A DNA stretch of 48,081 nt. It comes from Sulfobacillus sp. GTDB lineage: Bacteria; Bacillota; Sulfobacillia; Sulfobacillales; Sulfobacillaceae. Position numbers and translations under genes: made by a program. The notes under the pieces were generated by a model, which saw only the letters and a list, made by a program, of their open reading frames with translations, was not told the origin of the DNA and searched no databases. Location of the stretch: assembly GCA_027343695.1 (NCBI GenBank), contig DAHWKJ010000107.1, positions 1 to 48,081 on the forward strand, read 5' to 3'. Shown here in pieces: positions 33,444 through 42,405 of the stretch (position 1 is the stretch's first letter; every line of letters starts with the position of its first letter).

Positions 33444-35119
33444 TCGGTCACTGCCCCAAGACTACTGCTGGATACTAGTTTTGCGTATTTGGCCAAGACC
33501 CCCCGAGTTGCCCGTGGCTCGGGGGCTTGCCATGCTGCCCGCCGCTCGGCAATCTCCGTATCGGGAACGTTCAACTGCAAAAGTCTGGCCTCTGCGTCAA
33601 TGGTCACGGAATCCCCTTCTCGCACGAAGGCGATGGTTCCCCCCACGAAGGCCTCTGGGGCCACGTGACCCACGACCATGCCATACGTGCCGCCCGAGAA
33701 GCGCCCATCTGTAATCAACCCTACACTGTCGCCTAAGCCTAATCCGATTAAGGCCGACGTTGGGGCCAACATTTCAGGCATTCCAGGAGCCCCCTTGGGA
33801 CCCTCATAGCGAATCACAATCACGTCCCCGGGTCGGATTTTCCTCGCCAAAATGGCCGCCATGGCTTTCTCTTCGGAGTCAAACACCCGGGCAGGGCCGG
33901 TAATGGCTGCGGTCTTAATCCCGGTGATCTTGGCCACCGCGCCCTCCTCCGCCAAGTTGCCTTTTAGTATAGCTAAATGACCCGTCGCATGAACCGGATG
34001 GTTCCATGGTCGCACGACATCCTGGTCAGGACTCGGATGGTCTGGAACGTCTTGAAGATTTTCCGCCACCGTGCGCCCGTTGATGGTGAGACATTCTCCA
34101 TGGAGAATCCCTTGCTGCAATAGCATTTTCATAACCAAAGGCACCCCGCCGACACGATGCAAATCCGTGGCCACGAATTGACCGGACGGCTTTAAGTCGC
34201 AGAGAACCGGGACCTTCGCACGAACCGCCTCGAATTCGTCAATGGTCAACCGGACCTCAGCCGCATGCGCCATAGCCAACAGATGAAGCACCGCGTTGGT
34301 GGAGCCGCCGAGCGCCATCACGACCGCCATCGCATTTTCGAACGCTTCCTTGGTCATAATATCTCGAGGCCGCAGTCCCGTCTTCACGGCCTGAACGAGG
34401 ACCCGAGCCGACTCTCGTGTGCTGTCAAGCTTTTCGCGATCTTCTGCGGCCATTGTTGACGAATACGGGAGACTCATCCCCATGGCTTCGATCACCGAGG
34501 ACATGGTATTAGCCGTGTACATGCCGCCGCAAGAGCCCGCTCCCGGGCACGCGTGCCGCTCTACTTGATACAATTGCTCGTCCGAGATGGTCCCAGCAGC
34601 GTGGGCTCCGACCGCTTCAAAACTACTCACAATGGTTAAATCTTGGCCTTCATAATGTCCCGGTTTAATCGTACCCCCGTAAACAAAAATAGCAGGGATG
34701 TTCAGTCGTGCTAGGGCAATCATGGCCCCGGGCATGTTTTTGTCACACCCGCCGATAGCCATCACGCCATCGACGGCAGCAGCCTCGGCCACAGTCTCGA
34801 TAGAATCAGCAATCACTTCACGGGACACTAGGGAGTAGCGCATCCCGATGGTGCCCATCGAAATGCCGTCGCTCACGGTTATGGTTCCAAAAGTTTGGGG
34901 CATGGCGCCAAAAGCGCGAACCGTTCGTTCGGCTTCCGAGGCCAATGCCCCCAAACTCATATTGCACGGAGTAATGGTACTGTACCCATTGGCAATTCCG
35001 ATAATCGGCTTAACAAAATCTTGATCCTGAAACCCGATAGCCCTCAACATCGCGCGATTTGGAGAGCGTTCGGGTCCCTGCGTGATCCGTCGACTACGTT
35101 GATTCCATTCTTCCGGCAT
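33440..35119 (-). CDS. ilvD: Dihydroxy-acid dehydratase
   Basis: A 559-residue IlvD, which dehydrates 2,3-dihydroxy-3-methylbutanoate (and the isoleucine-branch analogue) to the 2-oxo acid in branched-chain amino acid synthesis. The iron-sulfur Cys positions are in the expected contexts: TPCNMSLG (Cys 52), [13 protein letters not shown] (Cys 125) and [18 protein letters not shown] (Cys 197). [37 protein letters not shown] and a C-terminal region are as in the family. The length is typical. The start ATG is preceded by GGATGGGAG. No other ilv or leu genes are adjacent, so it is a stand-alone locus here. Confidence 0.97.
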   Translation of the reverse strand: MPEEWNQRSRRITQGPERSPNRAMLRAIGFQDQDFVKPIIGIANGYSTITPCNMSLGALASEAERTVRAFGAMPQTFGTITVSDGISMGTIGMRYSLVSREVIADSIETVAEAAAVDGVMAIGGCDKNMPGAMIALARLNIPAIFVYGGTIKPGHYEGQDLTIVSSFEAVGAHAAGTISDEQLYQVERHACPGAGSCGGMYTANTMSSVIEAMGMSLPYSSTMAAEDREKLDSTRESARVLVQAVKTGLRPRDIMTKEAFENAMAVVMALGGSTNAVLHLLAMAHAAEVRLTIDEFEAVRAKVPVLCDLKPSGQFVATDLHRVGGVPLVMKMLLQQGILHGECLTINGRTVAENLQDVPDHPSPDQDVVRPWNHPVHATGHLAILKGNLAEEGAVAKITGIKTAAITGPARVFDSEEKAMAAILARKIRPGDVIVIRYEGPKGAPGMPEMLAPTSALIGLGLGDSVGLITDGRFSGGTYGMVVGHVAPEAFVGGTIAFVREGDSVTIDAEARLLQLNVPDTEIAERRAAWQAPEPRATRGVLAKYAKLVSSSSLGAVTD

Positions 35120-35203
35120 AGATCTCCCATCCTTTGTCCAAACATTTCCCCTTAGTATAGACGCTAGCGGGGAAACCCAAAAGAGGGTCCTTGCAATCCA
35201 ATC

Positions 35204-36145
35204 CTATTTGCCAATGGTTACTTTCATCGACTTTTGAATCTTGCTAGCAAAAGCCTGGTATGCCGTATCTTGCGCCTGCGTCAGCAAAGTCTGCTGAATC
35301 TGGCTCTGCACCTTGGAGAACGACTGCGTTGTCGCAGGTTTGGTGGCTACCAATTGAATCACGTGATAGCCTTGCGATCCTTGGTAGGTATTGTACTGGC
35401 CCGGTTTCATCGATTGGACCGCGCCGTACATCCCTTGCGACATCCCTCCCGACGCACTCACCGGAAGGTAGCCGAGACTACCACCACTCTTAGCGGTAGA
35501 GGACGTGGAGTCCTTTTTGGCTAACTGGGCAAAGTTTCCGCCATGTAACAGTTGGTTCAAAATTGATTTTGCCTGGGCCTGAGTCTTCACAACAATGTCA
35601 TTAATTTCGTCCTGAGGCGGATTCGCGAACGATGACTTGTTCTGATTGTAATAACTCTGTTCTTCTGCCGTGGTCGGTGACTTCACTGATTTCGTGGCGT
35701 AGGTAAACGCACTCTGCGTGATCATTTGATCACTTACATAGGTGTCCAAAGTACCCATGGCTAATTTTTTGGATTTCAACAGACTGGTAAGTCCCTTAGC
35801 GCCACCCACTTGCGCCTCGATTTGACTCGAAATAATCGATTTAGCCTGGCTCGTGGCCTTCTTTTGCGTAATCAGATGATGCGCTAACGCCCATTGATTG
35901 ACGGCGGTTTGCTGAACCAGGGCCTTGACCTCCAAGGATTTTTCCTTGGCGGTATTAGGTAGCGTCGTGCCTTGGAAAAACTCAGTCATAGCCACAAAGT
36001 TTGCTAGTTGCGCCTGGGTAATCGGTACATTTTGAACGGTGGCCACAGGTGTGCCGCTGGCCGCCTTGGTTCCCGTACCACATCCCGCAATGACAGTCAT
36101 CAGGCCCACGGCGCCAATCGCCATCCCCATATTCTTTCGTTTCAT
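35204..36145 (-). CDS. prsA: PrsA-type peptidyl-prolyl isomerase lipoprotein (parvulin)
   Basis: A 313-residue extracytoplasmic folding factor. Its lipoprotein signal ends at VIAGC (Cys ~22). An N-terminal SurA/PrsA-like helical region follows (VATVQNVPITQAQLANFVAMTEFFQ...), then a parvulin domain (~165-265): EINDIVVKTQAQAKSILNQLLHGGNFAQLAKKDSTSSTAKSGGSLGYLP and the ending GQYNTYQGSQGYHVIQLV. It would help secreted proteins fold at the membrane-wall interface; in an acidophile or pilus maker this could include the secreted products encoded nearby. The ATG is followed by a classical basic signal start (MKRKN). A likely -10 lies upstream at 36203-36208. Confidence 0.92.
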   Translation of the reverse strand: MKRKNMGMAIGAVGLMTVIAGCGTGTKAASGTPVATVQNVPITQAQLANFVAMTEFFQGTTLPNTAKEKSLEVKALVQQTAVNQWALAHHLITQKKATSQAKSIISSQIEAQVGGAKGLTSLLKSKKLAMGTLDTYVSDQMITQSAFTYATKSVKSPTTAEEQSYYNQNKSSFANPPQDEINDIVVKTQAQAKSILNQLLHGGNFAQLAKKDSTSSTAKSGGSLGYLPVSASGGMSQGMYGAVQSMKPGQYNTYQGSQGYHVIQLVATKPATTQSFSKVQSQIQQTLLTQAQDTAYQAFASKIQKSMKVTIGK

Positions 36146-36202
36146 CTCGTCGCACCGTTCCTTTCGTCGTCATTCGCTCTGGTATGTCCTGTCCAAAAAA
36201 AT

Positions 36203-36208
36203 ACTATA
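36203..36208 (-). promoter_or_regulatory. Likely -10 element of prsA
   Basis: On the minus strand TATAGT stands in an AT-rich stretch about 58 bases before the prsA ATG, followed by a T run. No strong -35 hexamer is seen at 16-18 bases; CATTTT is the nearest candidate. Confidence 0.4.
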
Positions 36209-36337
36209 CACCATTTCCATTACGAAAATGTTACGACTTGTCCTGCAATCATTGTCAAGGGTGGGATTCATGTGACCAAAAACCCAATATAAGCCACATC
36301 TCGAAGAGAGTGGCCGTGGCTCTCGGGAACACGGAAT

Positions 36338-36589
36338 TTACTTAAGCCGGCGAATCACAAATCGCAACACTTCACCATGTTGCTCTGCAATTACGAGCTC
36401 GTTACCCGTGGAGCGCGTCCAGGCTTTGAAGTCCGCCATAGCTCCAGGATCTGTAGCCAGTAGTTCAATGGCCTGACCCACTGCCACACTGCTCATCCCC
36501 TTTTTAGCTCGAATCACAGGCATCGGGCACTTCAATCCCGAGGCATCCACTTTCAACGCAATCTCGGGGTTTCGGCTTACTTCGTTCAT
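36338..36589 (-). CDS. TusA/SirA-like sulfur carrier protein
   Basis: An 83-residue protein of the TusA/SirA/YedF family. The hallmark is LKVDASGLKCPMPVIRAKKGM (12-32), with the active Cys at 21 in a CPxP context, a two-layer alpha/beta domain, and ATDPGAMADFKAWTRSTGNELV typical of the second half. Family members accept persulfide sulfur and pass it on for tRNA thiolation, cofactor synthesis or sulfur oxidation. In sulfur-oxidising acidophiles homologues act in thiosulfate and persulfide handling. ATG at 36589 has GGGAGGG upstream. The GNAT gene lies just upstream on the same strand (23 bases), so the pair may be co-transcribed. Confidence 0.92.
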   Translation of the reverse strand: MNEVSRNPEIALKVDASGLKCPMPVIRAKKGMSSVAVGQAIELLATDPGAMADFKAWTRSTGNELVIAEQHGEVLRFVIRRLK

Positions 36590-36612
36590 AAACACCCTCC
36601 CACTACGAGCTT

Positions 36613-37155
36613 CTACTGTGATGCTTCGTCATTAATCCTACCAAATATGACGTCATTGAGATACTGATCTTCATGACGCGCCACCCCATTCAAGACGCCT
36701 TCACGGGCAAAATCTAGACGTTCAGCAACCCGCTGGCTAGCGAGATTGTCTTCGGCGGCACGGATCTCAAGCCGATGGAGGTGGAGGGAACCAAATGCAT
36801 AATCGATCAACACCCCAGCAGCGCGGGTCATAATGCCCTGCCCGTTTTCACTTTGTGCCAACCAATAGCCAAGGCTCGACGACCGATTGTTCCAGTCCAC
36901 TAAATGCAGACCTACCATGCCAACTACGCGACCGTCTCGCAGAATTCCTGCCTGTAGCCCCATGTTGGCAGCAAACTGACGCAAAGAGCGCTGGATATAT
37001 TCCTTCGCCTCAGCCTCACCATACTCTTCCGTGGCAAACGGTAACCAACGCCCCAGAAAATGCGCGTTGCGCCGAACCACCGCCGCCAGTTCACCGGCGT
37101 GCCGCGGCTCGAGCAGTCCTAACCGAATTTCGGTATCGATTTCCCACGTAAACAA
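36613..37155 (-). CDS. GNAT acetyltransferase, RimJ/RimL type
   Basis: A 180-residue RimJ/RimL-like acetyltransferase. It has entry EIRLGLLEPRHAGELAAVVRRNAHFLGRWLPF, then AGILRDGRVVGMVGLHLVDWNNRSSSLGYWLAQSENGQGIMTRAAGVLIDYAFGSLHLHRLEIRAAEDNLASQRVAERLDFAREGVL with motif A (SENGQGIMTRA) and the NLASQRVAERLDF helix. It is a full match to enzymes such as YdaF/RimL that acetylate protein N-termini or small amines. The start is TTG with GAGGAGG about 10 bases upstream. The TusA-like gene follows 23 bases downstream. Substrate unknown. Confidence 0.9.
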   Translation of the reverse strand: MFTWEIDTEIRLGLLEPRHAGELAAVVRRNAHFLGRWLPFATEEYGEAEAKEYIQRSLRQFAANMGLQAGILRDGRVVGMVGLHLVDWNNRSSSLGYWLAQSENGQGIMTRAAGVLIDYAFGSLHLHRLEIRAAEDNLASQRVAERLDFAREGVLNGVARHEDQYLNDVIFGRINDEASQ

Positions 37156-37211
37156 AACACGCAGTCCTCCTCACCAATGCAGTGCCCCGATGGAAACGGT
37201 TTGATGACGCT

Positions 37212-38165
37212 TTATAGGGAGCTATTGATTCCGACGACGGTATTGTTCTGCCGATATAGTCCACTATGCCACACCATCCCGATCACTATGAGGCCTAGTC
37301 CGACAAATCCCAGCGGAGTTGGCCACACAGCGCCGAAGAGAAGACTCGCCAACAGCACCGTAAAGACAATTTCCATGGACTGGGTGGCTTCAATGCGAGC
37401 CAGCCACTCAGCCCGCCCCTGGGCAGAATCCGTGGCAGCAAAAAACAACAAGGTCGCAACCACCCCGGACAACACGGCCACTAATAAGGTATCGAGGGTC
37501 TCCGATCCGGTCGGTATCCCAGATCGCCAAGCCCCAACTGCCGCTATCACCAGCCAAAAGGGTAGGCTCCCGAAGGTCATTCCGAGTGTGCGTTGATAGA
37601 CATCGAAACCGCCGTGTTGCCGACAATAACGCATCATCTGTCGGTTCCCCAGTGGATAGGCAAAGGCTGCCACCAGAATGGGCACCAAAGCCCACCATAC
37701 GCACAGGCACGACCCATGAGATGCCGACCATTCGGCTACACCGACACCAATGAGAATCACGATCGATGGAGTCAGAGAGGTCATTGGTATCCGTCTTTCG
37801 GTAGCATCCACGCCCCCGATTATGGGTACCCAAAGACTCCCAGCCACAATCGTTAGTTGCCAACTACTAGCCACTAACCATGCGGGTGCCCATCCCGCCA
37901 CCCACGTCAACGGCAGATAAAATAGACCAAACCCAATGCTCCCCCATAAAACCCATGGGCCCGGATGGCCTACTACTTCGTTCCATAGGGTCTTCAGCCC
38001 ACCTCGTCGCCATACTATGAGACTTAAGAACGGTACGGTAAAGAAGTAGCGCAGAGCGCTAATCCACCAGAGGCTCGACCCATCGAGCCGCATAACCCGA
38101 TTTAAGACAAAAGTCGATGCAAAGAATAAAGAGGCCAGCACTCCAAGCCCGATCGCCTTAGCCAA
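37212..38165 (-). CDS. DMT-superfamily transporter (multidrug-efflux-like, 10 segments)
   Basis: A 317-residue membrane protein with about 10 hydrophobic segments, opening with AKAIGLGVLASLFFASTFVLNRVMRLDGSSLWWISALRYFFTVPFLSLIV, the characteristic entry of the DMT group annotated as multidrug resistance efflux. GLFYLPLTWVAGWAPAWLVASSWQLTIVAGSL (segments 3-4) and a second half repeating the fold follow. I start at the TTG at 38165 because GGGGGG lies 6-7 bases upstream and the protein then begins as family members do; the frame opens at 38222. It is probably a small-molecule exporter, substrate unknown. It stands alone between a GNAT and a long spacer. Confidence 0.82.
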   Translation of the reverse strand: MAKAIGLGVLASLFFASTFVLNRVMRLDGSSLWWISALRYFFTVPFLSLIVWRRGGLKTLWNEVVGHPGPWVLWGSIGFGLFYLPLTWVAGWAPAWLVASSWQLTIVAGSLWVPIIGGVDATERRIPMTSLTPSIVILIGVGVAEWSASHGSCLCVWWALVPILVAAFAYPLGNRQMMRYCRQHGGFDVYQRTLGMTFGSLPFWLVIAAVGAWRSGIPTGSETLDTLLVAVLSGVVATLLFFAATDSAQGRAEWLARIEATQSMEIVFTVLLASLLFGAVWPTPLGFVGLGLIVIGMVWHSGLYRQNNTVVGINSSL

Positions 38166-38480
38166 TCGCACCCCCCCTTCATTCTTGCTCGGAGCAGTGC
38201 CACTCACGATACCCCAGGTCAAATCTTTTGGAACGCCACCCGGTCGGCCATTGCGGATTGTGAAAAAGACGCGGGACCGCGTTCAGGTCAGAAGACGGCG
38301 CCAGAGCACTTTAGAGCATCCATATCTCCTATGGTAACACAAGATATCTCATGCCTTTCGAAGAGTAAGACTTAGGGTGTGGCCTCTTCAGTCGACAGAA
38401 CCGGCTAAGAGGGAGGCAAGGTTGCCCGGAGCTACGCCCCGCACAACCTTGCCTCCCATCTCAGGACATAGTCCCCATCG
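38166..38480. other. Intergenic spacer with a long perfect hairpin
   Basis: 315 bases between the DMT transporter start and the end of the carboxypeptidase gene. It holds the hairpin annotated at 38411-38457 and must carry the transporter promoter. No convincing open frame was seen. Confidence 0.5.
38411..38457 (-). terminator. Long hairpin, probable terminator of the carboxypeptidase gene
   Basis: Arms GGGAGGCAAGGTTG (38411-38424) and CAACCTTGCCTCCC (38444-38457) pair perfectly over 14 bases with a 19-base loop. It starts 24 bases past the stop of the minus-strand gene at 38481. There is no T run on either strand, so termination may be inefficient or the element may have another role. Confidence 0.6.
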
Positions 38481-39677
38481 TTAAAGCCTCGTAAACCGCC
38501 ATTTCAATGAGGGTCCTTTTAACCCACTTCCAGTCGCGACTGGAACCGTGACCGTCTGCGACCCAGTACTCACGGTCAACGTTCCCACTACCGTGTTGGC
38601 CGCTACGACATGCGATCGAACCGGTTTGAGGTGCAGTACAACATGGTAAGTGAGACCCGCCCAGCCCAATAACGCGATCGGCTTGGTGGTGATTAGCGCC
38701 ACCGTGTGCTGCCAGGGCGCGGTGATTGTACCAACTGTTGTCCGGGCTGCCATCACGGTGTGGCTACTTACTACACCGCTCACCGCGTCGAGTAAGTTCT
38801 TACCGTCAGTCAGACTAGCCACCAGTTGGCTCGCGGTCCGAGTCCCAGGCTGGCCTACCACACCGCCATACACGGTCAGCCGTTGATTGCCTAATATTCG
38901 ATTGCCAGCAAAGATAAATACGCCTCCGGATTCCAAGGTAGATCCGGTCTTAATGCCAATGATTCCGTCATGACCGACTAGGTAATTATAGTTGTAGTCC
39001 AACTGAGATTGCCCGGGTACGGTCATCTGCGGCATCGCGACCAATTCTGCAAACACCGGCATTTTCATCAGCAATTCTGCCAGTCGAACTTGGTCTGGTG
39101 CGGTGCTAACCGTCCCGGGGTTCAACCCACTCGGGCCCACATAGTGCGTATTACTTAATCCAAGATTTCGTGCCGTTTGATTCATTGTCGCCACAAAGCG
39201 TGCCGTATTGCCTCCAATCCAATCAGCTAACATGGTAGCCATGTTGTTTCCGGAAGCAATCAAAAGTCCTTCCAACATTTTACGCTCCGTTAACTTTTCG
39301 CCGGCGACCACCGGCATCACGGATTGTTGGGACGCCACATCATTTTGATACAGAGTTACATCTTGGGGTGTCACCGTAACGCTCGGCCCTTGGGTATAAA
39401 GTCCCAAGGGATGGGCTTTTAATACCAAGTACGCGGTCATCATTTTAGCCACACTGCCAATCGGCGCCGCAGTGATGGGGCCTTTCTCACCGAAGCTTCC
39501 AATCCCCGGAATGTCTAACGTGGCCTGAACCCCATTCGGCCACGGCAAAGACGGTGGAGTCCCTGAAATAACTGCCGTCGATCCCACACTTACGTGCGCC
39601 ACTGGCCTCGGGAGTGGTCGTACCCACTGGACGATTCCACACCCCACAATCACAATGGCAATCACGCTTGCCACCAC
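38481..39677 (-). CDS. D-alanyl-D-alanine carboxypeptidase (low-molecular-weight PBP)
   Basis: A 398-residue serine D,D-peptidase that trims cell-wall stem peptides. Catalytic motifs are in order: S75-V-A-K78 (APIGSVAKMMTAYLVL), S142-G-N (LIASGNNMATMLADWIGG) and K243-T-G (GIIGIKTGSTLESGG). An N-terminal hydrophobic anchor (VIAIVIVGCGIVQWV) is present, and a beta-rich C-terminal region of ~120 residues follows the catalytic domain. The GTG start at 39677 has only a distant GGGGG. A CTG eight codons earlier stands ideally behind GGGAGGG, so a CTG start is conceivable. It lies downstream of the Tad/type IV train, separated by about 200 bases. Confidence 0.93.
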   Translation of the reverse strand: MVASVIAIVIVGCGIVQWVRPLPRPVAHVSVGSTAVISGTPPSLPWPNGVQATLDIPGIGSFGEKGPITAAPIGSVAKMMTAYLVLKAHPLGLYTQGPSVTVTPQDVTLYQNDVASQQSVMPVVAGEKLTERKMLEGLLIASGNNMATMLADWIGGNTARFVATMNQTARNLGLSNTHYVGPSGLNPGTVSTAPDQVRLAELLMKMPVFAELVAMPQMTVPGQSQLDYNYNYLVGHDGIIGIKTGSTLESGGVFIFAGNRILGNQRLTVYGGVVGQPGTRTASQLVASLTDGKNLLDAVSGVVSSHTVMAARTTVGTITAPWQHTVALITTKPIALLGWAGLTYHVVLHLKPVRSHVVAANTVVGTLTVSTGSQTVTVPVATGSGLKGPSLKWRFTRL

Positions 39678-39876
39678 CGATGCGCGTATACCCCCAAACA
39701 GAAAAATCCCTCCCTAGTCGCTCTCTAGAAAGACAACGTCACCGAGACTCGGAAGGTCACGTGAGGATCGGTTAGAAAATGTCCCAACATAAATCATGAC
39801 AGGAACCGCTAATCACTGTCTACCTTTGGCTAAAGGAAAGTGATCCCAGGAGTGGAAATATCGACCGCCTAAGCCG

Positions 39877-40521
39877 CTACAATCCTTTCCAACTCTTCGC
39901 CATCATACTCATCATCGGCACAAACAAAATAGCGATGACATTCAAAAGCAGCAGAGCCGGGAGAATAGTCATCCAAATCGGGTCGCGGCGTTTTTCGAGT
40001 TCACGTTCAAACCCCAGTCGATCTTCCATCTGCTCAGCCTGCTGAGACACTAATAACCCTTGCACGCCGTGGCGATAGCCATGCACCATCATTCCACCGA
40101 CAATGAGGGCTTCCGGCCCTGGATGACGGTCAAAGAAATTCTGTAATGCGTCCTGACTCGATCCTTTGTGCGAAAGGGTGGTGGCGAGAGTCCGGACATC
40201 CTCGGTCAAACTCGGGACCTGCTGTAACGCTTCTTCGGTCGACTGCCAGAATGTTAAACCGGCTGACAGGTATACGCTGAGCGCACGCCACCATCGGACA
40301 ATTTCTTCCCGACGACGACGGATTTCTCGCGGCGAATGTTGACGACTTTTGAGTGCATAAACCAGTAACGGTCCCACCGCGATTCCCGCTGCTCCAATCC
40401 ACGAAGGGTGGATAAGAAATCCCGGAAGTAGGCCGAGTCCAATCCATCCCGCGCCTCCAGTTGCCCCATCCCTCCAGAAATAGATTCCGAACCCAAAACA
40501 AAGCGCCGCCATCATAGTCAT
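39877..40521 (-). CDS. TadC-like platform protein (second set)
   Basis: A 214-residue GspF-fold membrane protein, shorter than tadC of the first locus. It has N-terminal hydrophobic segments (LCFGFGIYFWRD, WIGLGLLPGFLIHPSWIGAAGIAVGPLLVYAL), an F-like domain (EEIVRWWRALSVYLSAGLTFWQSTEEALQQVPSLTEDVRTLATTLSHKGSSQDALQNFFDRHPGPEALIVGGMMVHGYRHG) and two C-terminal segments (PIWMTILPALLLLNVIAILFVPMM). It overlaps the TadB-like gene by ATGA and is the last gene of the hybrid train. It would form the inner-membrane platform for the CpaF-like ATPase at 41215. Sequence identity to first-locus TadC appears low. Confidence 0.78.
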   Translation of the reverse strand: MTMMAALCFGFGIYFWRDGATGGAGWIGLGLLPGFLIHPSWIGAAGIAVGPLLVYALKSRQHSPREIRRRREEIVRWWRALSVYLSAGLTFWQSTEEALQQVPSLTEDVRTLATTLSHKGSSQDALQNFFDRHPGPEALIVGGMMVHGYRHGVQGLLVSQQAEQMEDRLGFERELEKRRDPIWMTILPALLLLNVIAILFVPMMSMMAKSWKGL

Positions 40522-41222
40522 CGAGACACCCCATCCTTTCTCACGTAGAGGGCTAAGATGACTAGCACACCGCCGCTGACTAAGCCCACTAGGAGGACCG
40601 CCACTTCCCCGATAATCCGGGTAGTGAGGACCGCATACATGGATGGCACCATTTCCCGTAACGCACCCATGACTCCGTATGGTGCCAATGCCAAGACCAC
40701 CATCGTCGTGCGTTTCGCCGCTTCATCCAACTGCCGCTGAAATCGTCGCTCACGATCTCGACTAATCTTTTTGGCAGCCTGCTCTACCACAGGCCCGAGG
40801 CCTCCGCCGTGCTTGGCCACGGCCAGCGATGCCGATGCCACCATCCCTACCACCGCCACGTTCCAACGGTGAAAGAGTCCGCTTAATATGTGCTCGGGAT
40901 TTGGTTCACGCCCCGTTGCATGGTCCCGGTATCCCAGATCTTGCAGCGCCAAGCTGAGAGTGCCATGCGTCTGTAACAATTGCGCCAGACGCTGCAAAAA
41001 CACCTCGGCCTCCTGTTCCTGGCGATCCCGCTTGTTCTCGAAGCGCGTTGCGGCCAGGTACATTTCTAACCCTCCAAGCATCAATCCAAAGGACAGAATG
41101 ACCCAACCTGACCTCGTCAAGGTTGCAACGCCTAGTCCAACCGGAAGTACCCAATCCGAGGACTCCGTGAGCCAATAGAAAACCATAACCCCACACATCA
41201 AGGCCAATAGGATCTTATCCAT
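40518..41222 (-). CDS. TadB-like platform protein (second set)
   Basis: About 234 residues. Hydrophobic segments lie at the N-terminus (ILLALMCGVMVFYWL, VLPVGLGVATLTRSGWVILSFGLMLGGLEMYLA) and C-terminus (AVLTTRIIGEVAVLLVGLVSGGVLVILALYV). The middle has GspF-like helices: AEVFLQRLAQLLQTHGTLSLALQDLGYRD, VGMVASASLAVAKHGGGLGPVVEQAAKKISRDRERRFQRQLDEAAKRT. ATG at 41222 lies inside the end of the CpaF-like gene (8-base overlap) and has a GAGG site; the frame open to 41297 is not needed. It is paired with the TadC-like gene by an ATGA overlap, the same order as in the first Tad locus. Confidence 0.8.
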   Translation of the reverse strand: MDKILLALMCGVMVFYWLTESSDWVLPVGLGVATLTRSGWVILSFGLMLGGLEMYLAATRFENKRDRQEQEAEVFLQRLAQLLQTHGTLSLALQDLGYRDHATGREPNPEHILSGLFHRWNVAVVGMVASASLAVAKHGGGLGPVVEQAAKKISRDRERRFQRQLDEAAKRTTMVVLALAPYGVMGALREMVPSMYAVLTTRIIGEVAVLLVGLVSGGVLVILALYVRKDGVSR

Positions 41223-42405
41223 TGATGTCGTCCTCGACTTTGCGCCACTGGCTACCATCAAATTGCCAGAGTACATGGAGCCCTTCGGTCGAGACACGGC
41301 TTACGGTATCGATACGCCGCGACCCATCCGGAAACCGCCTCACATACACGATGATTCCGATGGTCGAAAGAATTTGATCGACCAGGGCCTCAAAAGGGAT
41401 CCCCGAAGAGCCCCGCACACACATTCGGGCCAGCCGATAGATGGTGCTCATATCCCCCGCCTGGCTATGCACGGTGGATAGGCTTCCCGGATGTCCGGTT
41501 TGCATAGCTTCGATCAGATCCATGGCTTCATCGCCTCGCACTTCTCCGACAATAATGCGATCCGGCCGCATCCGTAACGCATTGACGAGTAGCGCATGTA
41601 AGGTATGATGCCGATGGGTTTCAAGACTCACCACGTGACCATGACGAAGGTTCAGCTCACGCACGTCTTCGATCGTGATCAGTCTTTCCTCTGGCCGTAT
41701 ATGCTCCGCCAACACCCGCAAAAAACTGGTTTTCCCGGAACCAGCGCCTCCGGCCACGATTACGTTTCTCCGTTCGCTAACCCATCGAAACAAGTCGTCC
41801 CAGAGTGCGGAAGACAAAAATCCGGCCTGAAGGAAGTCTGGGAGTGCCATCGGCTGTCTGCGCGCTCTTCGTATGGTTATCGTAGGACGTTCTGCAACCG
41901 GAGGTAAAACACAGTGGATGCGAGATCCGTCCGCCAGTCTGGCATCGCACCATGGGTGCTCCGTAGTCAATTCACGCCCGGCTCGATGGGCCAAGCGCTG
42001 AGCCAGCAATGCGACTTCATCGTTGTCCGTGAATTGCAATTCCACGGAAATGATGCGCCCATTTTGCTCACAGAATACGGAATCCGGACCGTTGACCATA
42101 ATTTCACTATTACGATCGTCGGTAAGAAGTTCGTCGAGTGGACCGAGTCCGGTAAGCCGATTGAGTACCGAGCGACGCAAGAGTCCGAGACCGGGTACAT
42201 CGTGGACGGTCCCCATAACCTGGTCGACAGCGTGTTCTAAAGCCATTAGTCGGTCACGGTCCCACACCAGGTGGCCCACTAGGTCCGGATACCGGGTTTC
42301 CACTTCGGTTTGCCATTGTTGAATGAGTTGGCCCCGCTCGTTGGGCGTCTCCTGGGCACGCGAGGTTTCTGAATCTTCCAAATGCCATACATAAGGTTTT
42401 GCCAT
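41215..42405 (-). CDS. CpaF/VirB11-family secretion ATPase (second set)
   Basis: A 396-residue ring ATPase of the TadA/CpaF/VirB11 superfamily. It has GLGPLDELLTDDRNSEIMVNGPDSVFCEQ (~86-114, CpaF-type N-domain), DARLADGSRIHCVLPPV, Walker A GGAGSGKTS (219-227), Asp box LITIEDVRELNL, Walker B IIVGEVRGDEA (284-294) and His box TGHPGSLSTVHS (303-314). All catalytic motifs are intact. It starts 374 bases after the TadZ-like gene, the only real gap in the train, behind GAGGAGG. The adjacent TadB/TadC-like genes favour a Tad-type motor, while the upstream VirB4 neighbourhood would also suit a VirB11 role. Confidence 0.93.
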   Translation of the reverse strand: MAKPYVWHLEDSETSRAQETPNERGQLIQQWQTEVETRYPDLVGHLVWDRDRLMALEHAVDQVMGTVHDVPGLGLLRRSVLNRLTGLGPLDELLTDDRNSEIMVNGPDSVFCEQNGRIISVELQFTDNDEVALLAQRLAHRAGRELTTEHPWCDARLADGSRIHCVLPPVAERPTITIRRARRQPMALPDFLQAGFLSSALWDDLFRWVSERRNVIVAGGAGSGKTSFLRVLAEHIRPEERLITIEDVRELNLRHGHVVSLETHRHHTLHALLVNALRMRPDRIIVGEVRGDEAMDLIEAMQTGHPGSLSTVHSQAGDMSTIYRLARMCVRGSSGIPFEALVDQILSTIGIIVYVRRFPDGSRRIDTVSRVSTEGLHVLWQFDGSQWRKVEDDING

